Positions 10,129-15,469 of a DNA stretch of 46,020 bases are shown piece after piece. Made by a program: the position numbers and the translations under genes. Each line of letters begins with the position of its first letter. Position 1 is the first letter of the stretch. The notes under the pieces were generated by a model. It made no database searches, was not told the DNA's origin, and worked only from the letters and a program-made list of their open reading frames with translations. The DNA comes from Phycisphaerales bacterium (GTDB lineage Bacteria > Planctomycetota > Phycisphaerae > Phycisphaerales > SM1A02): assembly GCA_013003065.1 (NCBI GenBank), contig JABDLI010000069.1:1-46020 (forward strand), given 5' to 3'.

Positions 10129-10395
10129 CGCTCTTCCTCTCCCCTGGGCCGGGGTATGCCGGCCCGTGCGAAAGGGAAGAACAACGACCGCGCCACCTCC
10201 GCGTGCCACTCGGGGAAGATCGACGAAAACGCGGCGGAGTCGCACGCCCGGGCGGTGATTCTCGGACGCGAGCCGAGGGGCCGTCCGGCGGGTCGCGCCG
10301 GATGTTGTCGCGGGACCACGTGTCGTGGTGCGTCAACACCCGCCGGGTGCGTGACGGGTCGCCGGTATCGGAACCCCCGCACGCCGGAACGCGAG

Positions 10396-11028
10396 TCAAC
10401 GAATGCCGGTGAAGCGGCGGACCGCCGCCTGCGCGGCGGGAGGAGCGGTGGCGAGCAGCTCGCGCAGCAGCGTCCGATCATCGCCGGCGTCCTGGAGCAG
10501 ACGCGTGAGATGCGTCGAGCGTTCGGCCGCCCAGCGGTCGAAGTACTGCTCGAGCTCGTGCCGGTTGAAACGGGTCATCGGATCGGCCATGCCGGTCTGG
10601 GCGACGGCCCATTCGATCAGGCCACGTCCGCTGCGATCGAAGCGATAGAGACCGAGCGTGAACGCGAGCCGATCGCGGACGCTCGAGAACGGATCCCGGG
10701 CCTCCGCCGGGAGCGCCACCATGTGCTCCTCGATCTTCCGCTGGGCCACCGGGGCGAGCCAGTCGCTGTCCGATATGCCCTCCCAGCTCTGGATCCCGCT
10801 CGTGCCCTCGGTCTCCGCGAGCACCGGCTCCGGCGTCTCCACCCGCTCGAGGTCCGCGTGCCCCGTGCTCAGCGTCTTGACGCCGACGCTCGGGAAACGC
10901 ACCGACAGACGCTGGCCGGCGTGGCCGTTGACGGAGGCGTTCTCGGCCTTGACGACCGAACCAACCCCCCACTCGGGCCGCTTGCGGTTGCGGACCCGAT
11001 CTCCAAAGCCGAAACAGTCGTCTGCCAT
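10396..11028 (-). CDS. DUF3553-domain protein
   Basis: 210 aa. Residues ~5-60 (FGFGDRVRNRKRPEWGVGSV, then a V.F...G...L......L) match DUF3553, a small SH3-like domain related in look to the RNA-polymerase-binding domain of CarD and to the tail of UvrD-type helicases. The remaining helical part, rich in Arg/Glu and ending in PAAQAAVRRFTGIR, is not recognised. ATG 11028 is preceded by GGGAGG, which favours it over the much longer open frame reaching 11622. A TATACT hexamer on this strand at 11199-11204 may be its -10. Possible role in transcription or repair is inferred only. Confidence 0.75.
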   Translation of the reverse strand: MADDCFGFGDRVRNRKRPEWGVGSVVKAENASVNGHAGQRLSVRFPSVGVKTLSTGHADLERVETPEPVLAETEGTSGIQSWEGISDSDWLAPVAQRKIEEHMVALPAEARDPFSSVRDRLAFTLGLYRFDRSGRGLIEWAVAQTGMADPMTRFNRHELEQYFDRWAAERSTHLTRLLQDAGDDRTLLRELLATAPPAAQAAVRRFTGIR

Positions 11029-11198
11029 GACGCCATCGCCTCCCGGATGATCGCGGTGTACTTCGAGAGGTCCGTCCGGAAACGTCGTGACGATCGGGTT
11101 CGATCGCCGGGACGCCGCGGAAGGGAGGTTCTCGACCAGGGTCTTGTCCGATCGGCGGGCGGGCCCGGAAGAAGCCACCGGCGCCGTCGCGGGTGGCG

Positions 11199-11206
11199 AG
11201 TATACC
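11199..11206. promoter_or_regulatory. Candidate -10 element in divergent intergenic region
   Basis: The 255-bp gap between the DUF3553 gene (minus) and ymdB-like gene (plus) contains AGTATACC. Read on the minus strand it gives TATACT, a near-consensus -10 about 170 bp upstream of the DUF3553 start; on the plus strand it gives TATACC, about 80 bp upstream of the phosphodiesterase. Neither direction has a good -35. A small CCCC-GAC-GGGG hairpin follows at about 11216-11227. Confidence 0.3.
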
Positions 11207-11283
11207 CGATCGCCGACACCCCGACGGGGCCCGGGCGGAACCGTGGTTTGCCCCCGCGCGAGGGATCGGCAAGACTGGCTCGC

Positions 11284-12108
11284 ATGGGTGCTCTCACCAT
11301 CGCCTTTCTCGGGGACATCTTCGCCGCTCCCGGGCGACGCGTGGTGGCCCAGCAATTGCCCAACCTCCGAGCCGATCATCAGCCGGACATCGTGATCGCG
11401 AACGCCGAGAACGCCGCACGCGGGCTCGGCTGCTCCCCGTCGCTGTACACCAAGTTCCGGGCCATGGGCATCGACGCCATCACGCTGGGCGACCACGTCT
11501 ACCGCGATGCGTCGATCGCGGAAATCCTGCAACGTCCGGATGAGCCGATCGCGCGCCCCGCAAACCTCCCGGACGCGGCCGTAGGTCGCGCGTACACGCG
11601 GATTCCGCCCGGGGAGGGGCACACCAAGAGCGTCTTCGTGATCACCGTGCTGGGGCGGGTGTTCCTGAACCTGCCCGCCGACAGCCCCTTCCAGGCGGTC
11701 GATCGCGTTCTGACGGGGTTACCGGAAATCGATCCCATCGTGATCGTCGAAGCGCACATGGAGGCGACGAGCGAGAAGGCCGCGCTCGCGCATTACCTGG
11801 ACGGCCGGGTCGCCGCCGTCATCGGAACGCACACCCACGTGCCGACCGCCGATGCCCGCATCCTCTCCGGGGGAACGGCGTTCATCACGGACGTCGGCAT
11901 GTGCGGGCCGTACGACTCGGTGATCGGACGTGACAAGACGGCAGTCGTCCACCACATGTCCACAGGCATGTACGCACCGTTCGGCATCGGACGGGGGGCG
12001 GAGGCGATGTGCGGCGTTCTGGTCGAGGTCGAGGAGCACACCGGGCGAGCTCGACGCGTGCAGCGTCTGGAGTACGCCGCCGACCCCGATCAGCCGCCCT
12101 TCGCCTGA
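11284..12108 (+). CDS. ymdB: YmdB-family 2',3'-cyclic nucleotide phosphodiesterase
   Basis: 274 aa, metallophosphoesterase of the TIGR00282/YmdB family, which hydrolyses cyclic nucleotides such as 2',3'-cAMP with a di-metal centre and affects the switch between motility and biofilm in Bacillus. The metal-site motifs align one by one: GDIF (D11), NAENAARG (E42, N43), GDHV (D70, H71), EAHMEATSEK (H158) and GTHTHVPTAD (H183, H185). The family normally has Asn at the position of D70 (GNH), so one ligand is changed. The ATG at 11284 gives the expected first strand and a length close to the family's ~264 aa; upstream open frame to 9655 is not coding. Reads divergently from the DUF3553 gene. Confidence 0.88.
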   Translation: MGALTIAFLGDIFAAPGRRVVAQQLPNLRADHQPDIVIANAENAARGLGCSPSLYTKFRAMGIDAITLGDHVYRDASIAEILQRPDEPIARPANLPDAAVGRAYTRIPPGEGHTKSVFVITVLGRVFLNLPADSPFQAVDRVLTGLPEIDPIVIVEAHMEATSEKAALAHYLDGRVAAVIGTHTHVPTADARILSGGTAFITDVGMCGPYDSVIGRDKTAVVHHMSTGMYAPFGIGRGAEAMCGVLVEVEEHTGRARRVQRLEYAADPDQPPFA

Positions 12109-12566
12109 CCCGAAGGGCTGTGAAGATGGAGAAGATGACCAGTGCGGAAAACAAGGCGATTTGTATGCCTCCCCCGATTTGTAGCTTTTTGTCTGGTTGT
12201 TCGAGCTAGGTGGTTGACGCCGCAGCGATTGTGGTGTCGCATAGAGGTGAGCGGCGGGGCTCGTCCCGGTCGTTCTTGATCGAAGAGAGAGAAGAAGAAG
12301 AGAAGAGAGCCCACGTCAGCGTCAACTGATCGACAGGTCCATCCGGGTTGATGATTGTGCATCGTCGCTGAGACGATGCGCGACGCCAATCGCTGACCCC
12401 ATGCGTCGTTCGACCGCGTCAGACGAGTACCGGCTCAACCGAGCTCTCTCCAGATCTGCTTGTGCAAACGCGTATGCGGCGTTCGACGTCGTGTGCGCAC
12501 GGGGGCGATTCAGCGGGTCTCTTCCCGACCACGGGGCCGGGCGGAGAGAAGAGAGAGAATTCTTCC
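12109..12566. other. Long leader/intergenic region upstream of sigma-54 activator
   Basis: 458 bp, locally richer in A+T than its surroundings. Seen: a 27-codon reading frame 12126-12209 (MEKMTSAENK...) without clear support; a 9-bp direct repeat CGATTTGTA at 12157-12165 and 12175-12183; a TTGACG hexamer at 12214-12219; a TGTCGCA half-site at 12235-12241, the same motif found in the palindromes at 13638-13728; a purine tract at about 12280-12308; and a perfect hairpin at 12359-12379. This looks regulatory and could hold the activator's promoter or a small RNA, but none of it is proven. Confidence 0.45.
12359..12379. promoter_or_regulatory. Perfect 8-bp stem-loop in activator leader
   Basis: GCATCGTC at 12359-12366 and GACGATGC at 12372-12379 are perfect complements with the 5-nt loop GCTGA. 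There is no T-run after it, so it is unlikely to terminate transcription of the upstream phosphodiesterase gene. It lies about 190 bp before the activator start codon and may be an operator or a leader RNA hairpin. Confidence 0.4.
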
Positions 12567-12590
12567 ATGGCCGGAGAGAAGAGAGAGAGA
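12524..12590 (-). repeat. Inverted copies of the pyrimidine-tract/hairpin repeat
   Basis: Read on the minus strand this has the same order as the tandem units at 14404-14676: CTCTCTCTTCTCTCCG (minus strand of 12543-12558), followed by a hairpin with arms at 12524-12530 and 12535-12541 (CCCGACC / GGCCGGG) around a 4-nt loop. A second purine-rich core, GGAGAGAAGAGAGAG, is at 12572-12586. The repeat covers the start codon and the first residues of the sigma-54 activator. Confidence 0.65.
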
Positions 12591-13559
12591 GGCACGGCCC
12601 CCAAGCCATCGACGGCGACGGGGTCGGCGCGAATCGGCGAGATCGGACGCGCGGAAGAGCGGTCGTCGGCCTTTGGCCAGCTGGCTCAACGCGCTGCACG
12701 ATCGAGCTGCACGATCCTCGTGACGGGTGAGACCGGCGTCGGCAAGGGGCACCTTGCCAAGGAGCTTCACCGGGAGAGCCCACGCGGTGACGCCCCCTTC
12801 GTGCCGGTCAACTGCGGCGCGATTCCGGAGAGCATCATCGACAGTCAGCTCTTTGGTCACGCACAAGGGGCATTCAGCGGAGCAACGAAGGACCACGTCG
12901 GGCTCGTTCGGGCCGCCGAGGGTGGCACGCTGTTCCTGGACGAGGTCGGTGAGCTGCCCGCCTCGGCGCAGACCCGCTTGCTGCGGCTGCTCCAGGATCG
13001 CGAGGTGCAGCCCGTGGGCCACGCCCGTCCGCTGACGGTCGACGTGCGCATCATCGCGGCGACCAACCGCGACCTGCGGGAGGCGGTGGAGCAGCGGGCC
13101 TTCCGCGAGGATCTGCTGTTCCGGCTCGACGTCGTCCGGATCCACGTGCCACCGCTGCGTGAACGTGCAGCCGAGCTGGACGCGTTGCTGGACCAGTTCA
13201 ACCGCGAGTTTGCGGAGCTCTACCGCCAGCAGACGCTCGAGTTCGATCCCGCGGCGCGGGAGCGTATCCACGCCTACCGCTGGCCCGGCAACATCAGGCA
13301 GCTCCGCACGCTGGTCGAGCGCCTCCACGTCCTCTGCCCCGACGAACCGGTGACGATCGATCGCCTCGCGGAGGTCGGTCACGCCGCCGAACCCGCTCCA
13401 GGAGCGGCTCGCTCGCTGGACGAGGTGCGATACGAGGAGGTCATCCGCGTGCTCGGCGACAACGGCGGCTCCGTGGCCGCGGTCGCCGCCGTCTTCGGCG
13501 TCCACCGCAGCACGATCTACCGCTGGCTCCAGGGCCGCCGCCCGACCAACCAGCCGTAG
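12567..13559 (+). CDS. Sigma-54-dependent transcriptional activator, PspF-like
   Basis: 330 aa from ATG 12567. It is an AAA+ enhancer-binding protein that would remodel the closed RNA polymerase-sigma-54 complex by ATP hydrolysis. Walker A GETGVGKG is at 54-61, the sigma-54 contact loop GAFSGA (variant of GAFTGA) at 101-106, and Walker B TLFLDEVGEL with D125-E126; arginine-finger region FREDLLFRLDVVRIHVPPLR follows. A Fis-type helix-turn-helix closes the protein (VAAVFGVHRSTIYRWLQ). There is no receiver, GAF or PAS domain, so it resembles PspF, whose activity is held by a partner protein. A 35-residue longer start at 12462 is possible. The start region is made of purine-rich repeat, giving the odd MAGEKRERG N-terminus. 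Sits just upstream of palindromic sites and a -24/-12 promoter. Confidence 0.92.
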   Translation: MAGEKRERGTAPKPSTATGSARIGEIGRAEERSSAFGQLAQRAARSSCTILVTGETGVGKGHLAKELHRESPRGDAPFVPVNCGAIPESIIDSQLFGHAQGAFSGATKDHVGLVRAAEGGTLFLDEVGELPASAQTRLLRLLQDREVQPVGHARPLTVDVRIIAATNRDLREAVEQRAFREDLLFRLDVVRIHVPPLRERAAELDALLDQFNREFAELYRQQTLEFDPAARERIHAYRWPGNIRQLRTLVERLHVLCPDEPVTIDRLAEVGHAAEPAPGAARSLDEVRYEEVIRVLGDNGGSVAAVAAVFGVHRSTIYRWLQGRRPTNQP

Positions 13560-13637
13560 GCCGCGGGACGCACCGCACGGGGATTTCCCGAGAAAACCAA
13601 CATTGTCCGGCACCGCAGGCTCCCCCGGGAGCCTGCT

Positions 13638-13655
13638 TGTCGTATGCATGCGACA
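13638..13655. promoter_or_regulatory. Candidate activator-binding palindrome (UAS 1)
   Basis: TGTCGTATGCATGCGACA, an 18-bp palindrome with one mismatched pair. It shares the TGTCG(C/T)A half-site with the palindrome at 13713-13728. Its centre is about 197 bp upstream of the predicted start of transcription of the -24/-12 promoter, a normal distance for an enhancer site. A single half-site TGTCGCAC follows at 13660-13667. Confidence 0.65.
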
Positions 13656-13712
13656 CCACTGTCGCACACCGACGAATTCCCCCCTCCAGTGCGAATGACC
13701 GCCTGTCTCAGC

Positions 13713-13728
13713 GTCGCATCGTGCGACA
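13713..13728. promoter_or_regulatory. Candidate activator-binding palindrome (UAS 2)
   Basis: GTCGCATCGTGCGACA: arms GTCGCA and TGCGAC are perfect complements around TCG. Its centre is about 124 bp upstream of the predicted transcription start and about 73-74 bp from the centre of UAS 1, close to seven helical turns, so two bound dimers could lie on the same face. The upstream activator gene is the natural candidate for binding. Confidence 0.65.
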
Positions 13729-13817
13729 GACGGAGCGGGATCGCGGCCCCGACCCCGTCTCGTCGTGTCGGTAAACCGGCTTTCCGCATCGACAGGGCCG
13801 TCGCCGCCCCCCGGGGG

Positions 13818-13833
13818 TGGCACGGTCTTTGTT
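13818..13833 (+). promoter_or_regulatory. Sigma-54 (-24/-12) promoter
   Basis: TGGCACGGTCTTTGTT. The sigma-54 consensus is TGGCACG, four bases, then TTGCA/T; this matches the whole -24 block and TTG-T of the -12 block, with T for C at -12. GG at 13819-13820 and GT at 13831-13832 have the right spacing. Transcription would start near 13844, just before the ATG at 13849, giving an almost leaderless message. It follows the sigma-54 activator gene by 258 bp. Confidence 0.8.
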
Positions 13834-13848
13834 TATCCCCTCTTCGTC

Positions 13849-14340
13849 ATGCCAGTCTGCGGAGAGTTCATCACGGTCGTCATCGGGGGCAGTCGCCCGG
13901 CCGAGTCCCTTCGCCGGTCCCTGCAGCGAGCCGGGGCGCCCAACCTGGGCGTCACCGGGCACCTGCGTGGGCTTCGTCGCGGTCTCGTCGCCGGCCAGGG
14001 CCCCGTCGTGGTGTGCGTCGCCCTCGACCAACCCACGCTCACCCGTCACGCGACCGAGCTGCGGCGGCTCCTCGCGGATCTGCAGCAGTTCCCCTGCGTC
14101 GTCGGGAGTGTCGGGCTGCTCGGCGCGGATGGCTTGACGGCGGAAGCGGCGGCGGTGGGGTGCGACGTCTATGCCAGCTCCGTCGCCGAGGCGACGGGAG
14201 CCCTCCGGCACTTGCGGGAGACCAACGGTGAACGCGGTGGCGTGTGGATGAACCGCATGGCGTTGCTGGGTGACGCTTCGCGGTGGGGTCGGGTCTCGTC
14301 GTGGCATGCGGCGGGACGCGGTGACGACGACCGGGCATGA
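13849..14340 (+). CDS. Receiver-like small protein, probably sigma-54 controlled
   Basis: 163 aa from ATG 13849. The frame is open back to a GTG at 13765, but the -24/-12 promoter at 13818 makes the later start likely, with a leader of only about 5 nt and no ribosome site. Third codon positions are strongly G/C, as in its neighbours. Alternating strands and helices (FITVVIGGS, PVVVCVALDQP, FPCVVGSVG, DVYASSV) suggest a CheY-like fold; the D in ALDQP could be the phospho-acceptor position, but the conserved Lys after strand 5 is missing. The C-terminal ~35 residues are Trp/Arg/Gly-rich and unrecognised. Function unknown; it could be the partner or target of the adjacent activator. Confidence 0.6.
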   Translation: MPVCGEFITVVIGGSRPAESLRRSLQRAGAPNLGVTGHLRGLRRGLVAGQGPVVVCVALDQPTLTRHATELRRLLADLQQFPCVVGSVGLLGADGLTAEAAAVGCDVYASSVAEATGALRHLRETNGERGGVWMNRMALLGDASRWGRVSSWHAAGRGDDDRA

Positions 14341-14403
14341 GGTCGTCCTGAACCGCCTCGGGCCAACCGGCTCGAACGCGGCGTTGGGAGGGTGAATCCC
14401 TCC

Positions 14404-14676
14404 GACAAGCTCTCTCTCTTCTCTCCGCGCCGTGCCGGCGGGTACGGCGTGGAATTTGGGGAACGCAGGTTCCCGACAAGCTCTCTCTCTTCTCTCCGCG
14501 TCGTGCCGGCGGGCACGACGTGGAACTTTGGGAACGCGGGTTCCCGGCAAGCTCTCTCTCTTCTCTCCGCGTCGTGCCGCAAGGTGCGGCGTGGAATTCT
14601 CGCCTCCGGCTCCGCCGCGGCGCCCAAACTCTCTCTCCCTCTTCTTTCCACACCGCACCTGATCGGTACGGTGTGG
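14404..14676 (+). repeat. Tandem array of pyrimidine-tract plus hairpin units
   Basis: Three units with a 71-bp period begin at 14404, 14475 and 14546; a fourth, diverged unit has its hairpin at 14648-14676. Each has the tract CTCTCTCTTCTCTCC, then a 9-bp stem with a 4-nt loop (14428-14449, 14499-14520, 14570-14591), then GTGGAA. Units 1 and 2 have a second hairpin GGGAAC / GTTCCC (14459-14474, 14530-14545). The first stem differs in sequence between units but stays paired, mostly by complementary changes or G-T wobble. Reading frames across it on either strand are repetitive and not credible proteins. It lies between the receiver-like gene and the PEP-CTERM-like gene. Confidence 0.8.
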
Positions 14677-14874
14677 AATTGCGCGCCGTTCGCTCGGATC
14701 CGTGGGTCGGCGTCGGAACGTTCGTCCGAAAACTCGCCCAGCCGGCGCAGACCGAACTGCCCGTTCCCGGACTGCGTCCGGCGAGTTGCGGCGCGTTGAC
14801 TCACGCGACGCCGGCGGCACGCTGCAAGCAGGGCCGCGCGGCGGCCGCGGACGAGAGCCACAGAGAGAGACAAC
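14677..14874. other. Leader of PEP-CTERM-like gene
   Basis: About 200 bp after the tandem repeats in which I see no gene, strong promoter or repeat. A GAGAGAGA purine tract just before ATG 14875 is the only candidate ribosome-binding sequence. Confidence 0.4.
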
Positions 14875-15456
14875 ATGGCGACAAAGCACATGCGTCGAGC
14901 CCTGCCGGGGCTCTGCCTCGCGCTGACGACGCCGGTCATGGCGACGGGCGACACCACCGTGACCGAGTGGATGCCGCTCGGGAGCGAGCTGCTGGGACCG
15001 GGCGAGTCGATGGACGACGACTTTCTCGTCACCAATGAAGAAGGTGACGTGCTCGGCTTCGAGGTTCGGTTCGACTACGACGAGCCGATTTCCGACACAA
15101 GCTGGGCCTCCGACGTGCAGGTGGTCGTGGACGGCCCGGGCGGCGAGCGTTTCACGGTCGGCGGCTTCACCAACATCGACGACGCCGATGCGCTCTGGTC
15201 GTTCGACGGCCCGGGCTCCGATGGTCCCGGCCGCTACGGCGATTCGGGCAACGACATCTTCCTGCCCTGGCAGGCCACGCCGATCGCAGCCGGCACGTTC
15301 CACGTCACGTTCACCAACGACTGGTTCGGCGACGAGAACCCGAACGAGTACGACAGCGTCTCGATCCGCTTCTACCAGACGATCCCCGCCCCCGGCGTGG
15401 CGGCCGTGTTCGCGGCCGGCGTGGTGATCGCGCGCCGGCGCCGCCGATCGCGCTGA
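14875..15456 (+). CDS. Exported protein with PEP-CTERM-like sorting tail
   Basis: 193 aa. An N-terminal signal peptide (RRALPGLCLALTTPVMATG) is followed by an Asp/Gly-rich beta-sandwich-like region with many aromatic residues. The C-terminus IPAPGVAAVFAAGVVIARR, followed by further Arg residues, has the three parts of a PEP-CTERM signal: a short Pro motif (here PAP), a hydrophobic helix and a basic tail. Such proteins are cleaved and sorted by exosortase (EpsH/XrtA-type) and often belong to the envelope or extracellular matrix. No exosortase gene is in the window. A second in-frame ATG is at 14890. Only 13 bp separate it from the convergent dehydrogenase gene. Confidence 0.8.
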   Translation: MATKHMRRALPGLCLALTTPVMATGDTTVTEWMPLGSELLGPGESMDDDFLVTNEEGDVLGFEVRFDYDEPISDTSWASDVQVVVDGPGGERFTVGGFTNIDDADALWSFDGPGSDGPGRYGDSGNDIFLPWQATPIAAGTFHVTFTNDWFGDENPNEYDSVSIRFYQTIPAPGVAAVFAAGVVIARRRRRSR

Positions 15457-15469
15457 CCGGTCGCCGAGG

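Noticed and set aside
11029-11622. Long N-terminal extension of the DUF3553 gene
   Set aside because: It runs antisense through the start of the ymdB-like gene; ATG 11028 has a good ribosome site and begins directly at the domain.
14404-14676. CRISPR array
   Set aside because: The whole 71-bp unit is repeated with no unique spacers, the stems vary, and no cas gene is present.
14039-15035. Minus-strand frames with repeated REERE / ERRERAC motifs across the tandem repeats
   Set aside because: The amino-acid repeats only reflect the 71-bp DNA repeat and pyrimidine tract; three frames show the same effect and none has a family match or a ribosome site.
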